A stretch of DNA of 64,000 bases from Bradyrhizobium sp. NDS-1 (GTDB lineage Bacteria > Pseudomonadota > Alphaproteobacteria > Rhizobiales > Xanthobacteraceae): contig NZ_CP136628.1 in the NCBI RefSeq assembly GCF_032918005.1, positions 1,535,501 to 1,599,500 of the forward strand, read 5' to 3'. Each line of letters opens with the position of its first letter. The first letter of the stretch is position 1. A program made the position numbers and the translations under genes. Below, piece by piece: positions 24,631-32,628 of this stretch. The notes beneath the pieces are model-generated. The model had not been told where the DNA came from, ran no database searches, and worked only from the letters and a program-made list of their open reading frames with translations.

Positions 24631-25929
24631 ATGCGGCTTCCGTTCTTCTACGGCTGGGTCGTGGTCGTCGTGACCTTCGTCACGATGGCCATCGGCGTCA
24701 ACGCGCGTACCGCCTTTTCGCTGTTCTTTCCTCCCATCATCTCCGAATTCGGCTGGGAGCGCGGCATCACCGCCGGCGCCTTCTCATTCGGCTTCGTGGT
24801 GTCGGGTGTAGTCAGTCCGCTGATCGGCCGCCTGATGGATCGCGCCGGCCCGCGCGCGGTGATGGAGCTCGGTGTCGTACTGATGGGCGGCGGGTTGTTG
24901 CTTGCGCCGCTCACGAGCACGCCCTGGCATCTCTATGTCACCATCGGCGTCATGGTCGGTGCCGGCTCGGTGTGTCTCGGCTATTCCGGCCAGTCACTAT
25001 TTCTGCCGAACTGGTTCATCCGCAAACGCGGCTTCGCCATCGGCATTGCCTTTGCCGGCGTCGGCATCGGCTCGGTGACGCTGCTGCCGTGGGTGCAGCT
25101 CATGATCGAACAGACCGGCTGGCGCACCGCCTGCACCGCGATGGGGCTGCTCATCCTGGTCGTGCTGGCGCCGATCAACTTGTTGCTGCACAAACGACCC
25201 GAGGATATCGGCCTGCAGCCGGACGGCGATGCCGCTCCAGCTGCGGGAGCGGCATCGCCCGTCTCCAATATCGTCGATCCGGTCTGGGTCGGCACCGAAT
25301 GGACACTGAAGCGCGCCGTCGCGACCGCGCGGTTCTGGTGGATCGCGCTCGGCTATTTCTGCGGTCTGTACATCTGGTACGCGGTGCAGGTGCACCAGAC
25401 CAAATTCCTGCTCGACATCGGCTTCAGCCCTGGCGTCGCGGTGTGGGCGCTCGGCCTCGTCAGCCTGCTCGGCATTCCGGGCCAGATCCTGCTCGGCCAT
25501 GTCTCCGACCGGATCGGGCGGGAATGGGTGTGGGCGATCAGCTGCGCCGGCTTTGCGATCAGCTTTGCCGCGCTGATGGCACTGAAGTTTCAGCCGTCGC
25601 TCTGGCTGGTCTATGTGATGGTGTTCGCGCAAGGCGCGCTGGGCTACGGCCTCACCTCGATCATGGGCGCGGTGGTGTTCGAGATTTTTCAGGGCAGGCA
25701 TCAGGGCAGCATTTTCGGTACGATCATGCTGGCGGCGCTGGCGGGCGGTGCCGCCGGTCCCTGGGTGACCGGCGTCCTCTACGATCGCGCCGGCGACTAC
25801 ACGCTCGCCTTCGGCATCGCCATCGTCATGAGCGGATTGTCGGCGCTCTCGATCTGGCAGGCTGCGCCGCGCAAGGTGCGGGCCGTTGCCGGCCGGCTGC
25901 ACAAGCTCCAGGGCCGAGTCGCCGAGTAG
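24631..25929 (+). CDS. MFS transporter, monocarboxylate/oxalate-formate type
   Basis: A 432-residue carrier with twelve predicted membrane segments. GRLMDRAGPRAVM is the loop 2-3 MFS motif and GHVSDRIGREWVW its repeat in the second half. The N-terminal FYGWVVVVVTFVTMAIGVNARTAFSLFFPP region resembles the oxalate/formate and monocarboxylate branch. The central cytoplasmic loop contains DGDAAPAAGAASPV, encoded by a 17-base inverted repeat (see 25222-25263). It lies between two GGDEF-EAL genes on the same strand but with 100-150 base gaps, so co-transcription is uncertain. Substrate unknown. Confidence 0.85.
   Translation: MRLPFFYGWVVVVVTFVTMAIGVNARTAFSLFFPPIISEFGWERGITAGAFSFGFVVSGVVSPLIGRLMDRAGPRAVMELGVVLMGGGLLLAPLTSTPWHLYVTIGVMVGAGSVCLGYSGQSLFLPNWFIRKRGFAIGIAFAGVGIGSVTLLPWVQLMIEQTGWRTACTAMGLLILVVLAPINLLLHKRPEDIGLQPDGDAAPAAGAASPVSNIVDPVWVGTEWTLKRAVATARFWWIALGYFCGLYIWYAVQVHQTKFLLDIGFSPGVAVWALGLVSLLGIPGQILLGHVSDRIGREWVWAISCAGFAISFAALMALKFQPSLWLVYVMVFAQGALGYGLTSIMGAVVFEIFQGRHQGSIFGTIMLAALAGGAAGPWVTGVLYDRAGDYTLAFGIAIVMSGLSALSIWQAAPRKVRAVAGRLHKLQGRVAE
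25222..25263. repeat. long inverted repeat within MFS coding sequence
   Basis: GACGGCGATGCCGCTCC (25222-25238) pairs with GGAGCGGCATCGCCCGTC (25246-25263) with one bulged base and a seven-base loop. It encodes part of the loop between membrane segments 6 and 7, where extra residues are tolerated, and may be an inserted palindromic element or a regulatory mRNA hairpin. Confidence 0.6.
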
Positions 25930-25995
25930 GTTCCAGACGCGCTGCATTGCCTGTGTCTGTTTCGCCGAACGTTAAGCACGTGGCAGCATTGGCGA

Positions 25996-28674
25996 ATGCA
26001 GCCGGGATTGCAAAAACGTCTTGGACACCTTCCGCGCGTTAACGTCGGGCCATTGCCGCTTCTTCCCGACGCTCTCACGGTCCAAATGATGTCTGCCTCC
26101 GATTGCCTCGTGACGGAAATGCCGGGCGTGCTGCTGGCCGCGCTGGAACGCACCGACGATGCCATCATCATCGTCGACGGCGCGCGGCGCGTCACGCATT
26201 TCAACGCCGGCGCCGAGCGGATCTGGAAGCTGGCGCGCACCGACGTGCTCGGCCGCGATGCCGGCATTCTCACCTTGAAGTGTCTTCAGGACGATTCGAT
26301 CGCGGAGTTTCGCGACGAGATCAGCCTCACACGTCCCGATGGCAGCCGGATACGGGCGGCCATCTCGCTTTCTTCGGTCGCAAGCGGTGGCGTGGCCCAT
26401 CGCGTCGTGTTCGCGCGCGACGTGACCACCGAAGCCGAACGACGCGCGCGGATCGCGCTGCTCGACGCCGTCTCGGACCAGACCAACCGCGCCGTGCTCA
26501 TCACGGACACCCAGCTCGGCATCCGCTACACCAATGCGGCGTTCACCACGCTGTTCGGCCATTCCCCCGCGGAAGCCGAGGGGCGGCGGGTGACCGATCT
26601 GCTGGCCGGCCCTCACACCCACCGCAAAGCGCTGACGCGGCTCGGACGGCGTCTCATCAAGGGCGGTCCGGGCGGTGAAGCCGAGGTCCTGACCTATACC
26701 AAGGACGGCGAGGAGATCTGGGTCAGCGCCCGGATCGATGCCTTCCGCGACAGGAAGGGCCGGGTCAAGCATATCTTCGCGCTGCTCGATGACATCACCG
26801 AGACCAAGCAGCTGCGCTCGCTCCAGCAGCTCATCATGAGCGCGCTCGCCGACGAGGTGCCGATCGGCGAGATCGCCGACCGGCTCTGCCGCCGTGTCGA
26901 GGAGATCGCGCCCGACGTCGTCTGTTCGCTGCTCCACATCGATGCCGCCGGCCTGATCCATCCGCTCGGCGGCCCCAGCCTGCCCGAGGACTATTCCCGC
27001 GCATTGGACGGTGTCGTGATTGGCCCCAATGTCGGCTCTTGCGGCACCGCCGCCTTCTATGGCGAACCAGTGCTGGCGACCGATCTCGAGACCGATCCGC
27101 GCTGGCAGCCGTACAAGGCGATGCCGCTCGCGATCGGCCTGCGGGCCTGCTGGTCGACCCCGGTCAAGGCCAAGGACGGCCGCGTCATCGCGACCTTCGC
27201 CTTCTACTATCGGGAGCCCCGCGCGCCCAGCAATTGGCACCGGCGCATCGTCGAGGCCTGCGTCAATCTCGGTGCCTTCGCGATCGAGCGCAAGGAAGCG
27301 CGCGCCGAGATCGCACGGCTCGCCTATCACGACATCCTCACCGGCCTGCCGAACCGTGCGCAGCTGCGGCACCTCATCACCACCGCGATCGACGCGTGCC
27401 CGACCGGCAGCCATGTGGCGCTGGCCTTCCTGGACGTCGATCATTTCAAGGACGTCAACGATACGCTGGGTCACGCCGCCGGCGACGAGCTGCTGATCCA
27501 GCTCGCCCAGCGCCTGCGCGAGCAGATCGGGCCCGGAGACATGCTGGGCCGGCTCGGCGGCGACGAATTCGTCATCCTGCTGCCGCAACGCAACGCGCAA
27601 GACGCCGAGCGCGTCGCAGCCGGGATCACGGAAGCGCTCGCCGCACCCTTACGGCTCGGATCGAAGCTGATGCCGATGTCGGCCAGCATCGGCATCAGCC
27701 TCTATCCCGATCATGCTACCGACATTGACACCTTGATGCAGCAGGCCGACGCCGCCATGTACATGGCCAAGCAGGCCGGGCGCTCGACCCATCGCCTGTT
27801 CTGCGCCGAGATGAACGGGCTCGCCGAGCAGCGCCTGGCACTGATCGCAGCGCTCCGCCGCGCCATCGCGGAAGGCGCGCTGAGCCTGAGTTATCAGCCG
27901 CAGATCCGCAGTTGCGACGGCGCCATTCACGGCGTCGAGGCACTCTCGCGCTGGCGCGATGCCGTGCTCGGCGACGTCTCGCCTGCAAGGTTCATCCCGC
28001 TGGCCGAGGAGTGCGGCCTGATCGAGCAGATCGGCCTGTGGTCGGTGCGCGAGGCCTGCCGCCAGATGGCGAGCTGGCGCCGCGCCGGGCTCAGCATTCC
28101 CTGCGTCTCGGTGAACCTGTCGCCGATCAATTTCCGTAACGTCACGCTGGCCGCGCGGCTCAAGGACATCCTCGCCGAATACGACCTGCCGGCCGACGCC
28201 CTGATGCTGGAGATCACCGAAGGCGCGTTCATGCAGGACGGCGTCGCCGCGCTGGAGACCATGAACGCGATTCGCGAGCTCGGTGTCGGCCTCGCCGTCG
28301 ACGATTTCGGCACAGGCTATTCGAGCCTCAGCCGGCTCGCGCATCTGCCGATCCGCGAATTAAAGATCGACCGCAGCTTCATGCGCGACATCGAGAACGA
28401 CGCGGGCGCGCTCGCGATTGCCACCGCCGTGGTCCGCGTCGGCCAGGGCCTCGGCATGACCGTCGTCGCCGAGGGCGTCGAGACCGAAGGCCAGCGCAAG
28501 ACGCTGGCCGAGCTCGGCTGCGACGTCGTGCAAGGCTTCCTCTACGCCCCCGCGCTTCCCCCCGTCGCCTTCGAGCGCTGGCTGATCGAGCACTGCGCGG
28601 AGCAGGCCAGGGCGATGCTGGGCCGGCTTGATGTTGCGGCGGCGGGGAGTGACGAGGTGAGGCGGTCGGCTTAG
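25996..28674 (+). CDS. PAS-PAS-GAF-GGDEF-EAL cyclic di-GMP enzyme
   Basis: An 892-residue cytoplasmic signalling protein with no membrane segment. Two PAS domains (about 47-150 with AIIIVDGARRVTHFNAGAE, and 160-275 with TDTQLGIRYTNAAFTTLFG) are followed by a GAF domain (285-430; GSCGTAAFYGEPV and ATDLETDPRW), GGDEF (about 519, RLGGDEFVILL) and EAL (about 645, GVEALSRW; NLSPINF, EITEG, DDFGTGYSSLSRL). Both catalytic signatures are intact, so the protein can in principle make and break c-di-GMP under control of an intracellular cue. A start at 26086 (MMSASD) is an alternative. It is the second c-di-GMP enzyme in 7 kb. Confidence 0.9.
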   Translation: MQPGLQKRLGHLPRVNVGPLPLLPDALTVQMMSASDCLVTEMPGVLLAALERTDDAIIIVDGARRVTHFNAGAERIWKLARTDVLGRDAGILTLKCLQDDSIAEFRDEISLTRPDGSRIRAAISLSSVASGGVAHRVVFARDVTTEAERRARIALLDAVSDQTNRAVLITDTQLGIRYTNAAFTTLFGHSPAEAEGRRVTDLLAGPHTHRKALTRLGRRLIKGGPGGEAEVLTYTKDGEEIWVSARIDAFRDRKGRVKHIFALLDDITETKQLRSLQQLIMSALADEVPIGEIADRLCRRVEEIAPDVVCSLLHIDAAGLIHPLGGPSLPEDYSRALDGVVIGPNVGSCGTAAFYGEPVLATDLETDPRWQPYKAMPLAIGLRACWSTPVKAKDGRVIATFAFYYREPRAPSNWHRRIVEACVNLGAFAIERKEARAEIARLAYHDILTGLPNRAQLRHLITTAIDACPTGSHVALAFLDVDHFKDVNDTLGHAAGDELLIQLAQRLREQIGPGDMLGRLGGDEFVILLPQRNAQDAERVAAGITEALAAPLRLGSKLMPMSASIGISLYPDHATDIDTLMQQADAAMYMAKQAGRSTHRLFCAEMNGLAEQRLALIAALRRAIAEGALSLSYQPQIRSCDGAIHGVEALSRWRDAVLGDVSPARFIPLAEECGLIEQIGLWSVREACRQMASWRRAGLSIPCVSVNLSPINFRNVTLAARLKDILAEYDLPADALMLEITEGAFMQDGVAALETMNAIRELGVGLAVDDFGTGYSSLSRLAHLPIRELKIDRSFMRDIENDAGALAIATAVVRVGQGLGMTVVAEGVETEGQRKTLAELGCDVVQGFLYAPALPPVAFERWLIEHCAEQARAMLGRLDVAAAGSDEVRRSA

Positions 28675-28755
28675 GCCTTGGGGGCGTGTTGCTCGGGAAC
28701 CAGAGATCGGATATCTCCGCGCATCGAATGATGCGTATCGGGCCTGACAAGACAG

Positions 28756-29145
28756 ATGCCGTTCAACCGACTTCACGTCCCGCTGGAATTGGCGACTGAG
28801 ACATGCCAAGCCATCAATGCGTGCCTCCATGCAAGTCTCGTGGCCACCTGCGGCGTCAATCCGGACGACGACTTTTGCTTGATCTCGCGGTACCCTCCAG
28901 GCGAGATGATCTGTCATCCGACGTTCTTGGGGCGACGCGATCCGAACTCGACCGTCATCATTGAAATCACGTTGCTTGCGGGCCGCTCCGACGTGCAAAA
29001 GGAAGCTTTGTACAAGGACGTTCGCGGTCGACTGGCCAAGATCGGCTTTGATCCAGCCAATTCAATCGTCTTCCTGACGGAGAACAAGCCGATCGACTGG
29101 TCTTTCAGCGAAGCTGGATCCGTCAAGTCGGTTCTCGGCCTGTAG
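28756..29145 (+). CDS. tautomerase-family protein
   Basis: A 129-residue protein of the tautomerase superfamily. It begins Met-Pro, giving the catalytic N-terminal proline after Met removal, and has the fused-subunit pattern HPTFLGRRDPNSTVIIEITLLAG and the C-terminal ENKPIDWSFSEA that mark the malonate-semialdehyde decarboxylase-like branch. Family members tautomerise, dehalogenate or decarboxylate small acids. It stands alone at the start of a gene-poor stretch with smaller genes. GC content of this gene is visibly lower than that of the GGDEF gene upstream, hinting at different origin. Confidence 0.72.
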   Translation: MPFNRLHVPLELATETCQAINACLHASLVATCGVNPDDDFCLISRYPPGEMICHPTFLGRRDPNSTVIIEITLLAGRSDVQKEALYKDVRGRLAKIGFDPANSIVFLTENKPIDWSFSEAGSVKSVLGL

Positions 29146-29347
29146 TCGATAATCAGCCATTCCGGGATCGAACGGGAGTCCGCTTCGCCGGGAATGGATT
29201 CCATCAAACGTTGGCCACCCTCACTCCGCCGCGAACTCCCATCAGCAGAGTTCAGGATTCGCGCCTTGAGAGCGATGCTGTCTGCGAGAGAGTTCGACCG
29301 GTCAACTGCGACCGGCGAAAGTGCTCATGCTCACGTCTTCGCTCCGA

Positions 29348-29569
29348 CTAGAACATCGAAAGCACGACAATCCCGTCTTCGAGCTCTCCCGAAGCAAGGC
29401 GCGCACGGGCCATACGCTCGAACTCCGTTCGATGCTTCTGCAAATAGCTGAAGGCCTGCTTCTGCGTGTTGAATGTCGTGGCAAGCCGGCACAACTGCCG
29501 ATCTGCGCCGGACGCGAGAAAGAAGGTGATGGTTCCGTGGTCTGGTTTGATTCTAGGCACGATCTGCAC
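29348..29569 (-). CDS. small conserved hypothetical protein
   Basis: A 73-residue protein starting at a GTG, with the body RQLCRLATTFNTQKQAFSYLQKHRTEFERMARARLASGELEDGIVVLSMF read as overlapping helices followed by a short strand. No signal peptide or membrane segment is visible and I do not recognise a named family. GGAG precedes the GTG very closely; a second GTG at 29560 has better spacing. Function unknown. It stands in a cluster of small minus-strand genes. Confidence 0.55.
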   Translation of the reverse strand: MQIVPRIKPDHGTITFFLASGADRQLCRLATTFNTQKQAFSYLQKHRTEFERMARARLASGELEDGIVVLSMF

Positions 29570-29619
29570 TCTCCGGCATGTGAGCGGCCCCCCAAATTCC
29601 GGTGGCGGTCTGAAGACGA

Positions 29620-29862
29620 CTAGCGCGCCGGCTTCCGTGAACGCTTCTTGAGTGCTGGTGCCGGCGAGGCGAGCCGAAGAGCTTCGTCTGCCGCTTCCTT
29701 GGCCTCGCGCGCCTCTCGGAGGCGCGCCATGTTCTTGCGAACATCGACGGCCTGCCTTTCGGCATCGGCCATGGCCTGCGCTCCGTCTTCAGCGGCCAGG
29801 CGCCGGCGGACGGACCGCGCGACGCTTTCGGGTGACGGCTCTGCCGGCTTCTTGGTGCTCAT
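29620..29862 (-). CDS. small Ala/Arg-rich helical protein
   Basis: An 80-residue protein made almost entirely of Ala, Arg, Glu and Lys: SVRRRLAAEDGAQAMADAERQAVDVRKNMARLREAREAKEAADEAL (in short helical pieces) and a basic tail KKRSRKPAR. It should form a long helix or coiled coil; the basic tail suggests nucleic-acid contact. Similar short proteins are frequent in Bradyrhizobium, without known function. It starts just downstream of the terminator of the cold-shock gene, so it needs its own promoter. Confidence 0.6.
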   Translation of the reverse strand: MSTKKPAEPSPESVARSVRRRLAAEDGAQAMADAERQAVDVRKNMARLREAREAKEAADEALRLASPAPALKKRSRKPAR

Positions 29863-29884
29863 CGCTCGCCCGGCTCCGAAAACG

Positions 29885-29916
29885 ACTAAACCCGCTCAAT
29901 CCTGGGATTGAGCGGG
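29885..29916 (-). terminator. Rho-independent terminator of cold-shock gene
   Basis: On the minus strand CCCGCTCAATC and GATTGAGCGGG form a perfect 11-bp stem with a four-base loop, followed by TTTAGTCGTTTT. It lies 43 bases after the cold-shock gene's stop codon. Confidence 0.85.
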
Positions 29917-29959
29917 CAGGGCGGCCGTTTCAGTACATCCGTGAAACGGCGCCACGATA

Positions 29960-30169
29960 TCAAGCCAGCGAGAGGTTCTCGGCGCTGACTTTGCCTCGCA
30001 TCTTGTCGGTCTTGGCCTCGAAATTGACCTGTTGGCCCTCAGCGAGACCTGCAAGACCGGCCTTTTCAACGGCGCTGATGTGAACGAACACATCGTTGCC
30101 GCCGTCGTTCGGCTGAATGAAACCGAAGCCCTTTTGGCCATTGAACCACTTCACAGTACCTGTCGCCAT
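29960..30169 (-). CDS. CspA-family cold-shock protein
   Basis: A 69-residue single cold-shock domain. [20 protein letters not shown] contains RNP1 (KGFGFI) and [13 protein letters not shown] contains RNP2, the RNA-binding surfaces. It binds single-stranded nucleic acid and acts as an RNA chaperone or antiterminator. The start at 30169 gives the family's usual length and has GGAGAAG upstream; a longer start at 30208 adds 13 unrelated residues. A strong terminator follows. A long leader upstream (up to 30300 and beyond) could carry the usual cold-regulated 5' UTR, but no cold box was identified. Confidence 0.93.
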   Translation of the reverse strand: MATGTVKWFNGQKGFGFIQPNDGGNDVFVHISAVEKAGLAGLAEGQQVNFEAKTDKMRGKVSAENLSLA

Positions 30170-30600
30170 CTTCTTCTCCAAAGCGCGCAAGCGCATTCCG
30201 CGCGACAATCACGCGGCGATCTTCAACTTCGTCGATGTCTCTGGAAAAGGAGCCCGCGGGCGCATTCAACAAGGCACAGCGGCTAATCGAACGGCTTCAA
30301 TATATATGATTTCCACGATTTTGCAAGGAGCTAAGCCAGTTTGTTTTGTGCGAGGCACTTCCGCTGTTCCGGTCGAGGCGGTTTGTGTCCATCGACCGGC
30401 AAGCGTTAGCGATTGACAGCGCTGCACGACGATGGTCACGTTCACGCCGCACAAGCTGCATCGCTGTGACAAGCAGATCAGCTCATCCAAGCCGCGACGA
30501 GTGTCGCCGCTGCCATCCTCAACAATCGCAACGAAGCTCCTGCGCAATTGGCTGCCCTGCAGGACGTGTCGCATTCGCAGCCCCCAGCTCGGAGGATCAA
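30170..30600. other. intergenic region between csp and rpsU
   Basis: These 431 bases hold no gene that I can support. They must contain the promoters and leaders of the divergent cold-shock and S21 genes. An AT-rich patch at 30298-30325 may be a promoter area. At about 30472-30585 one plus-strand frame reads like protein ([16 protein letters not shown]) but has a stop just upstream and no start codon, so it may be a gene remnant. Confidence 0.4.
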
Positions 30601-30876
30601 TTGCACGTACTCGTCAGAGACAACAATGTCGACCAGGCTCTCCGCGTTCTCAAGAAGAAGATGCAGCGCGAGGGCGTCTTCCGGGAAATGAAGCAACGGC
30701 GTTCCTATGAAAAGCCGTCGGAGAGAAAGACCCGCGAGAAATCTGAAGCCATTCGGCGCGCCCGCAAGCTCGCCAGGAAGCAGGCGATCAGAGAGGGATT
30801 GCTGCCCGCGCCGCCGAAAAAGAAACCCTTTGAACGCAAGGCGCCCTTGCCGGAGATCAAGGCGCGGACGGAGTAG
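30601..30876 (+). CDS. rpsU: 30S ribosomal protein S21, TTG start
   Basis: A 91-residue S21. [23 protein letters not shown], then [34 protein letters not shown] are typical of the protein that helps mRNA pairing at the 3' end of 16S rRNA. The start is a TTG at 30601 with GGAGG ending five bases before it; no ATG or GTG exists at the right place. The C-terminal extension ([23 protein letters not shown]) is common in Rhizobiales. Alphaproteobacteria often have several rpsU paralogues; this one sits near a cold-shock gene in an accessory region and may be an alternative copy. Confidence 0.9.
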   Translation: MHVLVRDNNVDQALRVLKKKMQREGVFREMKQRRSYEKPSERKTREKSEAIRRARKLARKQAIREGLLPAPPKKKPFERKAPLPEIKARTE

Positions 30877-30963
30877 AGAAAACGTTCGAGCTGGCTGCGA
30901 TCATGGGTCCGCGACGATCGGGTCCTTCTGCCATGCAGCCGGCTGTCGCGGTGCTGCCGGCTC

Positions 30964-31242
30964 CTATGGCCTGAAATCGATGCCGCGTAGCACGATGCCG
31001 GGCGGCGTGCCTTCGAACTCCGTCGCACGATATTTGCTCGCCGCGCGCGCTTCGATGCGATCCCGCAGGCGGGTGAACTGGGCCTCCCGCTGCTCGGGCC
31101 TGACTTTCGGGCCGCGCTCGAGATCGTCCATCGCGGAGGTCGAGATCGCGCAAGGAACCTCCCTGGTGCCGTCATGCATCGAGAACCGGACGATCATCCG
31201 GTCGTATTCGTGGCTGATGAAGTGGCCGCTGGTCAATGTCAT
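30964..31242 (-). CDS. DUF1488-like small protein
   Basis: A 92-residue protein starting MTLTSGHFISHEYDRMIVRFSM with CAISTSAMDDLER in the middle and RIEARAASKYRATEFE near the end. The strand-strand-helix pattern and the phrase VPCAIS-x-SAMDDLE match DUF1488, a small family of unknown function in proteobacteria. The start at 31242 has GGAGCAAGCC upstream; the longer in-frame ORF to 31452 adds low-complexity sequence. Function unknown. Confidence 0.7.
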   Translation of the reverse strand: MTLTSGHFISHEYDRMIVRFSMHDGTREVPCAISTSAMDDLERGPKVRPEQREAQFTRLRDRIEARAASKYRATEFEGTPPGIVLRGIDFRP

Positions 31243-31360
31243 GGCTTGCTCCGTTCCGTGATTGCCGGGCACGATCGTGCCCTCAAACTCCCGGCGACCG
31301 GCCGCCTGCTTTCCCGTCGCGCGTGGCACGTGTTGAGAATGCAGGCGGCGGTCGTTCGCC

Positions 31361-31657
31361 TCAGCTCTCCCCCGACAGCCGAGCGAAATCGTCGAGCAGG
31401 GCTGACACGAGCGCGCGGTGGCGCGTGTCCTCGGCTGGTAGGCCCGCGGCATAGAGGTTGAGCAAATGACGCGCTTTCACCGCGGCCTCCGCCCAGGACG
31501 CGGACGGCACCGTCATCATGCGGTGCTCGAGATCGGCCTCGCGTTCGCGCAGCTCCCTGACCTGGGCTTCGACGTCCGCGAGCGCGCGGCGCAGGTCGGT
31601 CGCCTTCTGTGCGGCCATGCCGCGGTGCTTGTCGAGATCGACCGGGTGGTCAGTCAT
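31361..31657 (-). CDS. small coiled-coil hypothetical protein
   Basis: A 98-residue soluble protein starting MTDHPVDLDKHRGMAAQKATDLRR. Residues 15-48 (LRRALADVEAQVRELREREADLEHRMM) have heptad-like Leu/Val spacing expected of a coiled coil. The C-terminal half is helical with ARHLLNLYAAGLPAEDTRHRALVSALLDDFARL. No family is recognised. Its start lies inside the 3' end of the gene at 31650-31916 (8-base overlap), which suggests co-translation. Confidence 0.62.
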   Translation of the reverse strand: MTDHPVDLDKHRGMAAQKATDLRRALADVEAQVRELREREADLEHRMMTVPSASWAEAAVKARHLLNLYAAGLPAEDTRHRALVSALLDDFARLSGES

Positions 31658-31916
31658 TGCAGATGCTCGCGTCTGCGGCTTGCGCATTCGCAAGGTCCAC
31701 TGAGCCGATCGACAGCCTCTCCATGGTGCCGGCCGCACCTTCGGCGGGCACGGTAATCATCGTGGCGATGCGGCGATAGGCGGCGAAGGTCAGGCCGTCG
31801 ATCGTCTCTTCGTCAGTGACGACCTCATAGGCGCCGGCCGGCAAGACGCGGTCGATGCCGCGAACGCTGAAGGGATGCCTGAAGGTGACGGTTTCTCGCC
31901 GCGAGCGGATGGTCAT
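31650..31916 (-). CDS. small hypothetical protein, beta-rich
   Basis: An 88-residue protein (MTIRSRRETVTFRHPFSV, DRVLPAGAYEVVTDEETIDGLTFAAYRRIATMI). The alternating pattern suggests a small beta sandwich; similar short proteins occur widely in Bradyrhizobium next to other small genes. No named domain is recognised. Start at 31916; a longer frame to 31970 is less likely. It overlaps the next gene downstream by eight bases, forming a two-gene unit. Confidence 0.62.
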   Translation of the reverse strand: MTIRSRRETVTFRHPFSVRGIDRVLPAGAYEVVTDEETIDGLTFAAYRRIATMITVPAEGAAGTMERLSIGSVDLANAQAADASICND

Positions 31917-32178
31917 GCACGCCTGCCTTTCGCAAGTGAAGCCCCAACCGGTGCCGGCACCCCAAACCATGCGCCTTTGGCGCCGCGATAGCCAGCACTA
32001 TCGTCACCGCGTCGGCTAACGACGATGTCACGGCGCAATAGTCGCCCGCGAGGGATTTTACGCTCGCTATTGGTTCGGCAAGGGCGTAGCGTTACTGCCA
32101 TCACCGCACGTCTGCACGGCTTCGACCGGTGACTGAGGGTCACGTGTGCTCCCGCCGAAGGCTTCGCAGGAGCGTTCG

Positions 32179-32277
32179 ATGTCGCGTGTTCGCATCTCGG
32201 AACGAATCGTGCCGCCGGTGATCGTTCCGCTGTCTCTTCTGCTTCTCGTGTGCGGTGCGGCCATCCTGCATGGCTAG
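32179..32277 (+). CDS. 32-residue membrane micro-protein
   Basis: ATG at 32179 opens 32 codons ending in TAG at 32275. The product begins MSRVRISERIVPP and has a hydrophobic segment VIVPLSLLLLVCGAAIL, enough for one membrane helix. AGGAGC lies six bases before the ATG, a good ribosome site. Its last codons overlap the ATG of the next gene at 32270 in another frame, so it may act as a coupled leader peptide or a real membrane micro-protein. No family known. Confidence 0.45.
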   Translation: MSRVRISERIVPPVIVPLSLLLLVCGAAILHG

Positions 32278-32614
32278 GCTGACACGACTGCCATATCTGG
32301 TCAGCGGAACGAACGAATATGGCAGTTCCAATCTCGGCCGCGGCACCGCGACGGTCGCGCTGCGCTACGCTCGAAAGCTGCTGCGCGAAGGCTACATGGA
32401 TGTCAGAGTCTGCACCCCGCGCGGACGGGTGCTCCAGCCGGATGAATTCGACCAACTCAAACCACCAGAGGAGAGCGACATGGCGAAGGGTCAGCAACGC
32501 GGCAATCGCGAAACCAAGAAGCCGAAGAAGGAGAAGTCCAAGGTCATCGCCGCGGCTCCGAGCCGCAAGGACGCCGCCTGGCAGCCGGATTTCGGACCTA
32601 CAAAGAAGAAGTAG
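32270..32614 (+). CDS. small hypothetical protein with internal start
   Basis: A 114-residue frame whose first 70 residues (MARLTRLPYLVSGTNEYGSS, ATVALRYARKLLREGYMDVRV, VLQPDEFDQLK) form a small alpha/beta unit of unknown family, and whose last 44 residues begin at an internal ATG at 32480 with a strong ribosome site. The start overlaps the stop of the 32-codon gene upstream by eight bases. Either a fusion product or two proteins are made from one frame. Function unknown. Confidence 0.55.
   Translation: MARLTRLPYLVSGTNEYGSSNLGRGTATVALRYARKLLREGYMDVRVCTPRGRVLQPDEFDQLKPPEESDMAKGQQRGNRETKKPKKEKSKVIAAAPSRKDAAWQPDFGPTKKK
32480..32614 (+). CDS. internal-start Lys-rich small protein
   Basis: ATG at 32480, in frame inside the preceding gene, has GAGGAGA six bases upstream. 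The 44-residue product starts MAKGQQRGNRETKKPKKEKS and ends FGPTKKK; a free-standing protein of this kind, with the same opening, is common in Rhizobiales. The strong ribosome site and the free-standing relatives argue that this short form is made, whether or not the long form also is. Confidence 0.55.
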   Translation: MAKGQQRGNRETKKPKKEKSKVIAAAPSRKDAAWQPDFGPTKKK

Positions 32615-32628
32615 GCACGAGCTGCAGC

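Noticed and set aside
30472..30585. Protein-like plus-strand frame before rpsU
   Set aside because: A stop lies just upstream and no start codon exists; recorded as a possible remnant only.
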